Shown here piece after piece: positions 13,201 to 23,320 of a DNA stretch of 64,000 nucleotides; position 1 is the stretch's first letter, and the number at the start of each line of letters is the position of its first letter. The position numbers and the translations under genes are program-made. A model generated the notes under the pieces. That model was given only the letters and a program-made list of their open reading frames with translations, was not told where the DNA came from and did not search any database. This DNA is from Mytilus edulis (Eukaryota; Mollusca; Bivalvia; Mytilida; Mytilidae). The stretch covers positions 44,320,733-44,384,732 of the forward strand of contig NC_092351.1 of NCBI RefSeq assembly GCF_963676685.1. Direction: 5' to 3'.

Positions 13201-16200
13201 TTATGCTAGCAGTTGATGCGTTTTCATCGGTTTTAGTTTACAACCCGGATTTGTTTTGCCTGAATTTATTTTTGACTTTTGAACAACAGCGGTATGCTAC
13301 TGTTGCTTTTAGTTAAAATGGGCGTATACGACGTTTTGTGATATTTCTTTGACAAAATTGTTATGCATATAACATATTCAAGATAAAAAAAAATTAAGCT
13401 GTAAAACCCAAATTGGCAGTAACGCACAAAACAACTTTCAATTGAATTTGAATTTTCAAGTAACTTTAAGTTGGTATTTTAATCAGGGAAAATAAAGACC
13501 TTACACAGATCATATGTTTATGTCTTAAGGCACATTTCACTGAAACTTCGAAGTGCTAACTATATTGAGCTGGTGTAACCCACGGGGACGAAACGTCCGC
13601 CAGCAGTGGAATCGACACTGTGTTGTTTATCGTTATCAAATGTACCAGGCTTATGATTTGATATGCCAGCTGCGCGTTTCATCTACATAATATTCATTAG
13701 TGATGCTCAGATCAAAAAAGTGTTTTGAAATGATAAAATGAAAGGATGAAGTATGATTTCAAATAAGACGGTTATCCACCAAAAAACAAAAGAAAAACGT
13801 TTATAGCTGATTGAAATATTCTTGACGATCCAGAGTAACGAATTGAGACCAATAACCAATATGGATAGTATCAAAATAACCGTTTTGGGTTTTTCAAAAC
13901 ATTTAGATGAGTGCAGTCAACTTTTTGTGTGCAGTTACTTTTCAGGAAAATAATTAACACATTTTTAAGTAAATTAATGTCTTCCAAAACTACCGTCTTC
14001 CGCGTGTTCAATCTCATAAAAACTTAGAAACTCAGAAAAGTTGCTAACACTTAATGATTGTCTTTTATGTACAATCTTTGCTTTGAAATATTTTCCTTAA
14101 AATCTAAACTAAAGTACGTAGTTTAGCACAGTAAATGTGTATACCCATCAGATTACATGTTTCACCCACTGCATTGTTTTGCTTTCATTAAGTCAGGATC
14201 ATCTGTCTTTTGTTATTTTTGTGTTTTTATTTTTTTTTTATTTTGGTTCATTTCTACGTTTCGGGGTTAGATTGATTTTTATTTTTGCTGAACTAGTACA
14301 CTTCTTTGTGTTTTGTGTAGTTGCTCATCTCCAGGTGCGATATTTTCTCGTTGTGTCGAGCTGTTTTCTGCCATTTGCTCGGGTTGTTGTCTCTTTGGCA
14401 GATCCTACGTTTCCATTCTTAATGTTATCATACAAAATTTTGGTGGATTGTTAAACTGTTTGATGGGTCACATTCTTTTGAATTAATGTTTACGTATGAT
14501 GACAAATACAATTATATCAAATCCAAAAAAAAATATTAATGTTAATCGCATTGACCGAATTATTTTCTATATTTTGCTTTCAGAGGAACACACAATTTTT
14601 TAATTCATTTAATTTAGTTAAACTATTACTATTATGGAAGACAAATTTTGTTGATGTCTTTCTTGAATTCCTTCTAAAAATTTCAAAAAGATAGAATAAC
14701 CACACCAGAGTCATTACATAACAATATAAGGCCTTCCAGAACAAAAACCTATACAGAGAAGACCCCCAGTTGACAAATCTGAAAAAATACCAAACAAACT
14801 CCAAAAAAAAAAACCATCCTGATTAATTAATATAAAATGATATAAATAAAATATAGACAACAACCAACATCCAACACTGAGTAAGTGGCTTCATACTTGA
14901 GGCAGGCTCATAAAGAATAATTTATTTTATATTAAAAATGTCCATTTAGTTGCCATCGTGGTATGAGCCATTATTGAAATTACTCTACACGTACAAAGAA
15001 TAAACACATGTACATCTATCTTATACAAAGATACAATACACAACATGTAAACATATTGTGATTAAACATTAATTATTTTTTTATAGTAATACAGCAGGAA
15101 CAGAGATACTGCACCAAACACTACATTTCTACCATGAAGGGAAAGACAGAGATTCAATAGAACTAAAGGATGTGGAAAAGTTAGTCACAACCGCAGCTGC
15201 TAATTCAGAAACAAGTAAGTAAAAGTGTTCAGAAGAATTATAGTACAGCCTTTCTCAAACTGAAGTCATCTAATAAAATCAACACTGTAAAGTGGTATCT
15301 AAATTTAAAATGTAAGCATATGGCTGGTACATGTAAGGTGAAAATGTGTGTTTTTAAACAAATAAGATAACTAAGTTGCATTCAATGCCTATCCTCATGA
15401 TGGAGATCAAATAATTGATTGCCCGATCGCTTGTAGCCCTTAGCTTTTTTCCACACTTTAGGCTAACTTTATTGCGTAGAGAAAGCTGGAGTTTACGAAA
15501 ATGATCATCGATCGTTGCATCCAACAAAAACTTTAGTTTTAGTTAACATAATTCGAGCGTTAAGGAGCATCGCCACTTCCTTCCCATGCTGAGTGAGCGG
15601 TTGAACAAATGTGATGCTATGTTGAACAATTTGTTTGGCAATCTAAATTATTAATTGATAATCAGCAGTGCTGTTCTTAGCAAATAGTGTTTTTTTAATT
15701 TTCTATTAAAAAAACATCATTAAATCTAGATGAGCCTGCATGTTGACGAACAAGAGGTTGCTTTATGCTCATTAATAGAGCGGAGATACTGGCGGTCCCT
15801 TCTATCTGGTAAATGACGTCATAAATATGTGCATAATTAACGAACATTTCTGGTAAGAGACATAACTCGTACTGATCTTTGAAGACAAGTTTCAGTTTTA
15901 GCAAATGTATACTTTATACAAACTTTAAAATTCGTGTTCTTTAATCTTAAGTTATCTGTTTCGTGTTTTGTGTACTGTTATTTGTCTGTTTGCTTCTCCT
16001 TAAATCATGCATTTGTCAGTTTATGTTCAATTTATATATTTGAATGTCTATTTGGTATCTTTACTTCTTTCGTGCTTTGATTCTATTATTTTTATAATAA
16101 TTGTTTTTGTGTATTGTATCAATTGTTGATTTAGGAAAATTATTACTGAGTTTGACATTTAGTTCCTATGGTGTGCTTTTACAGCACTGTCCCCTGTAAA

Positions 16201-18144
16201 TGGAGCGTTCAGAATAAAATTGAGAATGGAAATGGGGGAATGTGTCAAAACGACAACAACCCGACCATAGAAAAGACAACAACAGAAGGTCACCAACAGG
16301 TCTTCAATGCAGCGAGAAATTTCCGCACCCGGAGGCGTCCATCAGCTGGCCCCTTAACAAATCTATATACTAGTTCAGTGATAATGAACGCCATACTAAA
16401 CTCCAAATTGTACACAAGAAACTAGAATTAAAAATAATACAAGACTAACAAAGGCCAGAGGCTCCTGACTTGGGACAGGCACAAAAATGGGGCGGGGTTA
16501 AACATGTTTATGAGATCTCAACCCTCCCCTATACCTCTAGCCAATGTAGAAAAGTAAACGCATATAGAAACATTTCTAATCTCGTCACATTCTTAATTTG
16601 CTTGTCCAAAGTAAAGAGACGGTCGATCAGTAGTTGGCATTGCTGCATGTCTATCATTTTTGTTTTTTGTAAATTGTTTTGCTATAAATAAGGCCGTTGG
16701 TTTGGATTTAATTGTCTCACAAATTTTATGTCGGAGCCTTTTATAGCTGATTATTAGTTATGAGTTCATATCATTGTTGTAGACCGTATCGTTGCCTTTG
16801 ATGCTTCCATTAACGTCATTTGATCTCTGGTGGATAATTGTCTCATTAATATTGGCAATCGTACCGCATCTGCTTATTTCTCTACAGAAATATTTTTTAA
16901 AGGAGTAATCCACCTACTGATTTTGATCATTTAGTATTATGAAAAAGAGAGCATATGGTGCATATCATCATGCCAGAAATGGCTATAGGCCATAATAAAA
17001 CCAAAAAAAAACCAAAAACGATATTATTACTGTCGTTTCAAGACTATCACACCTATGCACCAAAACTCTAAACATGCTCAAGTGAATGCATGTTAATAAT
17101 GTGTATGTTTAATAAAAGGTGAGAAATCTAGATCTGCCATTAATTCATATTTTTGATTATGAGTATGTTTAATACAGATATTTAATCCTGGTATCTATGA
17201 TGAGTTAATTAACAATACAGAATACATATCTCGATCACTGACTGTATTGAAGATTTGAACAATTTGCCCATTATTCATTTAAGGATCTCCTTACAACGTT
17301 GTTAAGTGGTGACAGACATCTGTAATCTGGAATATAAAAATTAAAAAGCATGAACATTAAGATTTTGTACAATTCTATTGTTTACGAAACAGATATTTTT
17401 TTGCATTTAAGATTGGTCAAAGCAATAGCTATTTATGTAATGTTGCATTCTTGTTAACGTCTTCGTTAATGCGATTCACATAGTTGTTTTTACTCGAATT
17501 GGAATTCGAAATAGCTCCTTGAAGTTAAAACATCAATTAACCAAAAATAAAATTCAAATTTTTAACATGTATAAAGAAATGAAATAAACCAAGGGGACAT
17601 AAAAAACTCAGGAGTGAGAGGAACTCTATGGCCAAAAGCAAAAGACGCCGATATTACAATCAATTTAAAAAAAGTCCTATTTAGAAAACTAAAACCTGCG
17701 CAAAATGATCTGCGACAAAAACTTGGGTAATATCAGGAGCTCAAGTCAATTATTTAAAAGCAAACCCATGTAATATTGTCAGTTTGAATAAGGAAATTTT
17801 GTTCTGTTATCAAAAGTGACGCTATAAATCGATCTATTTTTTAAGAATTGTATACTGTAATCATTTTATATTCAGGTGGATTTTATCAAAGTGAGATAAT
17901 CCTACGCCACATGATTTCAGCCTATGTTCCATTCCTACCTTTAGAGAAAAAACATATCCGTCAGTGTATTAAAGACTTTTTATTGAAAAAGAAATATTAC
18001 ACTAATTATAGTAAAGTTAAGAAGAAAAAAGTGCGAGAAATTGCAGCTCAATTACAGTATTTTCCTGAGGATGAACAAATTTTTTCTACAACAGGATGTA
18101 AAAGGATACCAGACAGGGCCGTGTTTGTTATGGAAGAAGACTGA
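7223..18144 (+). CDS. Torsin-family AAA+ ATPase, copy B (intact, five exons)
   Basis: Exons: 7223-7364, 9050-9315, 10430-10605, 15087-15214 and 17876-18144. All junctions are gt/ag and in phase, giving about 326 aa, close to the usual torsin length of about 330. Exon 1 starts at the first ATG after an in-frame stop and encodes a hydrophobic signal-peptide-like start (MCLKWICFISIAIS), then a Gly-Glu-Cys-Cys motif as in TorsinA. Exon 2 has Walker A (GGAGTGKT). Exon 3 has Walker B (MFIFDEVD). Exon 4 opens with the sensor-1 Asn (SNTAG). Exon 5 has the sensor-2 TTGCKR motif with the redox-sensitive Cys position. Torsins act in the ER lumen and nuclear envelope with LAP1/LULL1-type activators. Exon 2 has two in-frame acceptors (9044 or 9050); 9050 gives the length seen in the other copies. 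Neighbouring torsins show tandem duplication. Expression is not proven. Confidence 0.88.
7365..9043 (+). other. Intron 1 of torsin B
   Basis: Non-coding. It holds a dispersed mussel repeat at about 7911-8080 and a weak tRNA-like SINE head near 8390-8480 (a B-box-like gatcgaacccc). Otherwise it is AT-rich without structure I could name. Confidence 0.5.
7911..8080 (-). repeat. Dispersed mussel repeat ('gatgtggtgtgagtgccaa' family)
   Basis: The block gaagatgtggtgtgagtgcc, followed by 'aatgagacaactcttcatcc' and 'ggccttcaacatggagc', recurs at 18945-19225. The reverse-complement form, ending in 'tctcattggcaatcatacca', is seen at about 16820-16880, 27290-27350 and 45770-45830. High copy and scattered placement indicate a SINE- or MITE-like family. 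Confidence 0.7.
9895..9968 (+). ncRNA. Hammerhead ribozyme motif with duplicated core
   Basis: The segment 9901-9930 (core CTGATGA, stem II GTC/GAC, then GAAAC) is repeated exactly at 9931-9960. The outer arms GCGTCA (9895-9900) and TGGCGT (9963-9968) can pair as stem I, and a GTC cleavage triplet lies at 9960-9962. The intact form is at 46002-46045. The motif lies at the start of a repeat end reading 'aatttagtcctggtatctatg'. Two cores sharing one stem I is probably a slippage product; activity is doubtful. Confidence 0.6.
10860..11190 (+). repeat. Dispersed mussel repeat ('gttgtgtcgttgttctcctc' family)
   Basis: Recognised by the ordered blocks tctgtgtgtgttacat, gttctcctcttatatt, cctcagttttagtttg and aacagcggtatactactgtt. 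Relatives lie at about 13150-13316 and, reverse-complemented, at about 46885-47040 and 49090-49170. Open frames over these copies are not genes. Confidence 0.65.
11320..11954. mobile_element. 635-bp inverted-repeat element (non-autonomous, MITE-like)
   Basis: The left end reads taacgtaagggtacccaaat and the right end, reverse-complemented, taacgtgacggtacccaaat; both continue into ttgcacc. The motif 'acccaaattacacctatt' repeats just inside the left end, and 'gcaatttgggtact' occurs again at about 11732. There is no long open frame, so it would depend on a transposase elsewhere. Superfamily not determined; the target duplication is too short to be sure. Confidence 0.6.
15215..17875 (+). other. 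Intron 4 of torsin B
   Basis: Non-coding. It carries fragments of dispersed repeats at about 15955-16080, 16185-16530 and 16730-16890. The 3' end of the hammerhead-bearing repeat ('atcctggtatctatgatgag') lies near 17185. Confidence 0.5.
16185..16530 (-). repeat. Dispersed mussel repeat ('acccggaggcgtcc' family)
   Basis: Blocks aacgacaacaacccgacca, gaaatttccgcacccggagg, tcagtgataatgaacgccat and aggctcctgacttgggacag are typical of a repeat I recall as very abundant in Mytilus. The short open frame across it (16168-16425) is not a gene. Confidence 0.6.
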
Positions 18145-18881
18145 TAAGAACAATACACAAAATACCTAAGTACAGGATGGGATATCTTTATTGCTTGCAT
18201 TGCTTACTTGTTTTTTAATTTTGACATCAGATAGAAGAGATTTTTTGTTTTTAAATCTTACTGCATTTAGTATATATTCATATACTTCTGGGTTCGTGTT
18301 GCTCAGTCTTTAGTTATCATGTTGTGTCTTGTGTGTTATTATTTGTCTGTTTGTCGTTTTCTTTTTCAAGCCATGGCGTTTTAACTGTATTGTCGATCTA
18401 TGAGTTTGACTGTTCCTCGGTTATCTTTCGCCACTCTTTCAAAGGGTCAAGAACAAAGTTATGATTTTTTATTCAATCATAAAAGAAGGACCATATATAT
18501 GATATATTTGTTAGTGCACACATATCCCAAATCGACATCGTACTCATAATAGGAATGTCAAAAATGATCAGCGCTTGTTTTGTCTTCATAGCATTGCCAT
18601 ATCAATTCAGTTTTTTAAATGCAGTTTAATAACAAAACTGAATATGAATATCTAACCTTTAAGCCGTGTATGACATTGTACCGTGTTTAAAAATGACGAC
18701 AACAATCAGAATTATGTAATAAAAAAGACATCTCCGGTAAAAGCATTAGTCGGCACTACCCTGCACACAACTTAGACTGTGCACGTTTAACCTTGCCAAT
18801 ATGTGTGTTAAAAGATACTATTATATGTAAGTAATTCCTACAAGTCTCACGGAGAATTTGATCAATCTGGAAATATAAATT

Positions 18882-19990
18882 ATTTTAGAATTGAATGTTT
18901 CTTTTTGTAACTTCATTGGGATGTAAAAGCGTTGACTGAATAGGTATATGAAGATGTGGTATGAGTGCCAATGAGACAATTCTCCATCCAATTAATAATT
19001 TATAAAAGTAAATTATAGGTCTAGGTACGGCCTTCAACATAGAGCCTTGGCTCATACCGAACAACAAGCTATAAAGGGTCCCACAATTACAAGGTTTAAA
19101 CCATTCAAACGGGAAAAACCAGCGATCTGATCTATATAAAAAAACGAGAAACGAGAAACATGTATACATTGCATAAATATGTGCAAACATTTGCAGCGGG
19201 ATTAAACGTTTTAATGGTACCAAACCTTTTCCCATTTACTGAGACAATAGTATAACATCACAACATAGAAAAACACAAGATGAAATATCACTTGGAAGTC
19301 TTAACTCACTAGATATGAACGATTAGATTTGATATGCGATACCTGAATCCTTATGCATAGTTAATAAAGTTGTTAGGGATAAATATTTAAGGTCAAAAGT
19401 AAATAAACAAGTGTAAACAAAGCTATGGTAAGATATCACTGTGAAATATTAAACAAGGTATACAAAATCCTCACTTTTGAATAAAACGGTTTTTAAATTC
19501 TACACAGGTAAATAAAAATAATTGTGTCGTTAAGTATACTAAATCTTCCTATTAGAAATACCAAGAAAGTTCTGTAATATAAATAGATATAACCTTAAAT
19601 TTGGTACATATGAGGTGAATATCAACAATAAAGCTATACAATAAGATCTAGATAAAATTTCCGGATTTAAAGTGAAATGGAATAATTTTGAATATACATT
19701 TTGAAATGGAATAATTTTGGACTACATTTTGTATGCAGCGCGGAAGCGCTTCATTCTAAAAATGTGCACACGGAAACACTTTAACACCCCTATGAAGTTA
19801 CAGAAAGAAGCATTCAATACTTGTAATTTCATTTTTTTAAGCAGGAATATGAAAACACGTTTTTTAAAAGTTTTAGTTTACCTGGCACTCTATGTTGGGA
19901 CCTCGTATATCATGAATGATAAATTTTATTGTGTAATGAAGTTGATAAAGAAATAACACGATGTTGCAGTGCATCCAATTGGAATAACGT
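18882..19990. mobile_element. Fold-back element split by a nested repeat
   Basis: The left arm at 18882-18935 (gaatgtttctttttgtaact ... gtaaaagcgtt) is the inverted partner of 19740-19825 (... cctatgaagttacagaaaga). The intact family member at 26168-26512 has these arms about 50 nt apart. Here roughly 800 nt of other repeats, including the 18945-19225 family member, sit between them. Downstream sequence to 19990 also matches the copy at 26330-26510. Confidence 0.65.
18945..19225 (-). repeat. Dispersed mussel repeat, longer copy
   Basis: Same family as 7911-8080. Blocks gatgtggtatgagtgccaa, ggccttcaacatagagcctt, 'accgaacaacaagctataaa' and gcgggattaaacgttttaat appear in order. It is nested in the fold-back element. 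Confidence 0.7.
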
Positions 19991-19992
19991 AT

Positions 19993-20075
19993 TATTACCT
20001 TAACATTTCCCCCCTAAATACATAGGCTTTTTGCCGATAACCCAGACAGCTAGCTGATAACCCAGACAGCTTGAA
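19993..20075 (-). repeat. Split direct repeat B2
   Basis: Shares 'attaccttaac', 'taggc/taggat' and 'gccgataac...agacagct' with 20272-20365 in the same orientation. Part of the block (gctgataacccagacagct) is itself doubled here. Confidence 0.6.
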
Positions 20076-20144
20076 GGACATCGGATTTTAAGTTAAAAAT
20101 ACAATTCATAAGCATAAATTCATAAGAATTTATGGGGAACTTCG

Positions 20145-20270
20145 TAGAAAGTGAAGGCTTTCGAAATATTTTCCCGCACATTAAAGTTTTCACGGTACTA
20201 AATTAGAAAAATCATACACATCAATAATACAAAAGTTTCCTGCTATTCGTTGAAATGCTGGAAAATGTAA
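20145..20270 (-). repeat. Split direct repeat A2
   Basis: Matches 23190-23320 in the same orientation. Shared blocks include tagaaagtg, aggcttt, aatattttcccg, tttcacg, actaaattagaaa and gctattcgttg. The two copies flank the coding part of the element. Confidence 0.7.
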
Positions 20271-20271
20271 G

Positions 20272-20365
20272 TATTACCTTAACCGTTTTCCCCTACATAA
20301 ATAGGATATGATAAAACAAAACAATATATTCATATTGCCGATAACAAAGACAGCTGGAAAACGTA
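20272..20365 (-). repeat. Split direct repeat B1
   Basis: Partner of 19993-20075, lying between the recombinase frame and repeat A2, as expected for a PAT/Ngaro 3' end. Confidence 0.6.
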
Positions 20366-20397
20366 CAAAGAAAGGGTTGCAATATGGGTACAAAAGT

Positions 20398-21331
20398 CTA
20401 AAATCCAAGACTCTGAGATACAGAAAGTCTGTTTTCTAAAGTGTCAGCAGTAAAGCCGTCTTTGCTATTGTCAGACTTCCATCTGCCATGCCTTTTAATG
20501 CATCGCTCATTAACTTCTGAACTAGTAGTAGCGGTTGCATGGAATGTAAACCCAAACTCAACGTAGACTAATTTGAGTCTTTTCAATATATTTTTTCTAG
20601 CTGCTATGTAACTTATTTTCTTATTTTTGTAAATATAGGTCGAAATACAATGTATGTAAAAATCTGAATTCAGGTTCAATTTAGCCAACTTAATATAATT
20701 TTTGAAAATACTGACTGGACATGCTATAGTTTTCCCTTTTGCAATCAACATTTCATTACCCTGTCTTTACTGGTCGTTTTGCTTTGAGAAATAAATAATT
20801 TCAAAAATTCATCATACACAGTTACGTCTTTACATTTTAAAGAACTAAGCTCGTCGAAACAGAGAAAAACCTTGAAAACTTAACAATATCGTTGCTAAAT
20901 CTCTAAATAATAATCAGAATCTTTGAATTTTGTACATAGTTCAATAATAATGTCGATACTAACAGATTCTTTCTTGTTGACAGGTTTTCCGTTTAACCTC
21001 TTCGCTGATTCTTGTAATGATTTAACGAAAGAATTAGCAAAGGGTCAGCAAAACCATTCAGCTCATGTTCCAATTTTAAAGAATAAATAGCACCATTAAT
21101 AACATTTGGATAACAGTTTTTGTCTATCAATTTAGTTATGTATAATGCGACGTGAATAGGAGCAGCCGATAAATTATTAAAACTATGAACTTTGATGAAT
21201 GTGCTCCATCTGTTGCAATTTGAAAGGTACTTCTTGTTCGTATTGTTACTTCTTGAGTCGAGAAGAAATGATGACATCTTTCCGGTTAAATCATTCAAAA
21301 TATGGTCTCTAGGAACTCCGCTTGCTTCCAC
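20398..21331 (-). pseudogene. Tyrosine recombinase of the YR retrotransposon
   Basis: The N-terminal part (20993-21331) looks like the SAM-like core-binding domain of mobile tyrosine recombinases. A middle part in another frame (about 20890-20994) continues the homology (RLNGKPVNKKES). The C-terminal part (20398-20751) ends with KRHGRWKSDNSKDG and LENRLSV, hallmarks of this YR family. The HxxR box before it is not readable, and the residue after KDG, normally the catalytic Tyr, reads Phe. With the frameshifts and stops in between, the enzyme is inactive. On a live element it would integrate a circular cDNA. Confidence 0.75.
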
Positions 21332-21639
21332 AGCTATTCCGACATTCTACCTCAATCTTATTCCTGCAAAATAGAATTACCAAATCAAAACGCTAGCCTC
21401 ATAGCTATCAATCTGAAATTTAACAACCCTGTCTTGAAAACACCATTTTCCCTGCCCCCTTGACAATACAATTATTCTGAGTTAAATAATAAATATTTAT
21501 CACAAATCGTAATATTCACCATTTCTATGTAAAATAGGCCAATAAGGAGCAGAAGTCCACTCGGGGTAGCAAATCTGTCTACCGTACATTTGTCCCATAA
21601 ATGTCACAAATAATGATAAATCGAAGATTATATGCCCCA

Positions 21640-22330
21640 ATCGTCATGATCCATGACTCTGCTGAAATAATCTGCATCATTATTTTCAGTTCTTGGTATC
21701 CAATTAGGTGTTAAGTTAATCTTTTGAACTTTGCAAAAATCACGAATAGAGGTAGAAATTGATTGTAATTTCAATTTTTTGCTACCTACTTTCAAAATAT
21801 GCTCAGCATTCTTGTTATCTGAATTAATTCTAATTTATTTGTTTTCAGTGATATTTTTAAATGTCTTTAATACCCTTGTTACACATTTTAACTCTATTCA
21901 TGTAGAACTTTCACCCATTTCGGATTTGGTCCAATTACCAAATGTTTCAAAATTCTCAAATTGAGACTCAGCAATGGTGTAGTGTTACCACCGAAGCCCG
22001 CGTCACAAAAAAATTTCACAGTCAAACAAAGTATTGACTATTACCATGCTTATCTTTGCACCTACTGTATTTATATTTTTACAGTGAAGATTCCAGTACA
22101 TCAATTCACTTAAAGCTTTGTGCGATATTCTCATACAAGATTGGCTTTAGACAGAACACAATCATAAAGAAATCTAGTATATCTACGTACGACATGGCCA
22201 AAAAGCGGCTAGCATGGAAATAAGCTGACCAACAATACTGGCTATAAATCTAGCTCTAAATAAAATAAGAATGTTCTCGATTATGTCGAAAATATATTGA
22301 TTATCAGTTACCAATTTTCATTTATCTAAC
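21640..22330 (-). pseudogene. RT/RNase H remnant of the YR retrotransposon
   Basis: On the minus strand, 21645-21835 reads without a stop and includes NSDNKNAEHIL, then NWIPRTENNDADYFSR and MDHDDWG. The W-I-P-R-x-E-N-x-x-A-D-x-x-S-R signature is typical of the RNase H region of DIRS-type elements. Further upstream, frames with many stops show pieces such as IASIVGQLISM that fit the RT-to-RNase H connection. The RT catalytic core was not found, so it is probably deleted. Confidence 0.65.
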
Positions 22331-22502
22331 CTGGTCTGTAATCTACCTACAGGTGTACCAGGTAAGTATAAAACAGTATCAGATGACAACTGTTGAGGCA
22401 GAAGGTAAAATAGTAAATGTATGTTTGAAACGAACATTATTTATCTTTGTTTCTAATGATAACAAATCGTTATTCATGTTATTCAAAGGGAATAAATTGA
22501 AT

Positions 22503-23238
22503 GTACTTTATTTGACTTCTTGTTTTGTGGACAATTGTCACTCCAATGGCCTCTGTTTCCACAAGTGAAACATTTACCAGGCTTGTAGGTTGACCTTTTT
22601 GTCATCAGAGCTCCTGTCTATGTAATATGAAACTGGTCATGGACGCTTTTTTGCCTTTTCCGTTTTAACTTTTCTTTCAGCTCTAGATTTGGGCTCTATT
22701 CATACGTTTCTCGTTCTCAGAATTGTCTGCTATAGGATTTGTTATGTATTTCTGCACTACAAGCCATCCAAATTCGGAAGAATCCTCTAACTTAATAAGC
22801 TGTTGACGCTCTTGAACTAAGTCTATACCTTCCGATATATTGTCCTTTGCCGCGGCTACTTTGTAGAGGCTGACATCAGGAGTATCAAACAAGGAACGGG
22901 CCTCCGTTGACTTGGAAATAATGTTCATACTTTGTCGAAACTAGTTTTCATTTCCTTTCTCTATGCAACTTAAAATGGTGAGATACACTTTCCTCTATCT
23001 TGGTGATCGGTGCGTTGGAAATATCAAATTCCGACTGTTGAATGTTGGATTGTAAATGTTTGAATCTGGAGTCCATCATTGCGCTCATAATGTTCAACAT
23101 GCCCTGCTTAGAACTAGCGATGACACTTTTTACCTCGTTTGCAATGACTTTTCGAATCGGAGAATCGATCTTGACACTGCGACTGTCGGGTAGAAAGTGT
23201 AGGCTTTCAAAATATTTTCCCGAACATGAAATTTTCAC
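22503..23238 (-). pseudogene. Gag-like protein of the YR retrotransposon
   Basis: Two open blocks (22948-23238 and 22683-22928) are followed in another frame by a zinc knuckle at about 22515-22575 (KCFTCGNRGHWSDNC, C-x2-C-x4-H-x4-C). The block EFGWLVVQKY...PIADNSENEKR resembles the acidic segment that precedes the knuckle in gag-like proteins of mollusc DIRS/Ngaro elements (from memory). The start overlaps repeat A1. Frameshifts separate the blocks. Confidence 0.65.
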
Positions 23239-23320
23239 GTGACTAAATTAGAAATTTCATACGCATTGTTCATGTTAATACAAATGTGTCCCGCTATTCG
23301 TTGGAACGCGGGATAATATA

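Larger units (their letters stand above)
10606..15086 (+). other. Intron 3 of torsin B (repeat-rich)
   Basis: This 4.5-kb intron contains the repeats at 10860-11190 and about 13150-13316 and the inverted-repeat element at 11320-11954. From 13486 on it also contains sequence duplicated at the left end of the window. A motif with ggggacgaaacgtcc near 13580 belongs to the repeat family also seen at 36831. No cryptic exon was recognised. Confidence 0.5.
13486..18160 (+). repeat. Segment duplicated at 1-3470 (3' half of torsin B)
   Basis: The two segments share, in order, the opening gggaaaat/aagaccttacac block, the 'ccgttttgggttttt' block, a dispersed repeat, exon 4, parts of intron 4, and exon 5. 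The left copy is shorter and carries stops and deletions in its exons. This shows gene-scale tandem duplication with later decay of one copy. Confidence 0.65.
19993..23320 (-). mobile_element. Tyrosine-recombinase retrotransposon (DIRS/PAT/Ngaro-type), decayed
   Basis: Read on the minus strand, the order is: repeat A1 (23190-23320), a gag-like frame with a CCHC knuckle, a decayed RT-RNase H remnant, a tyrosine recombinase, then repeats B1 (20272-20365), A2 (20145-20270) and B2 (19993-20075). This A1-ORFs-B1-A2-B2 layout is the split-direct-repeat structure of PAT/Ngaro-type elements. It replaces LTRs in this retroelement order, which integrates through a YR instead of a DDE integrase. Most of the reverse transcriptase is missing and every frame has stops or frameshifts, so the copy is dead. 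The RNase H signature resembles DIRS-type elements; the family within the order is uncertain. Confidence 0.8.

Noticed and set aside
12987..13316. 109-residue open frame in torsin B intron 3
   Set aside because: Its second half is a dispersed mussel repeat seen elsewhere in the window.
14137..14454. 105-residue hydrophobic open frame
   Set aside because: Overlaps a dispersed repeat that also lies at 1126-1262, within intron DNA.
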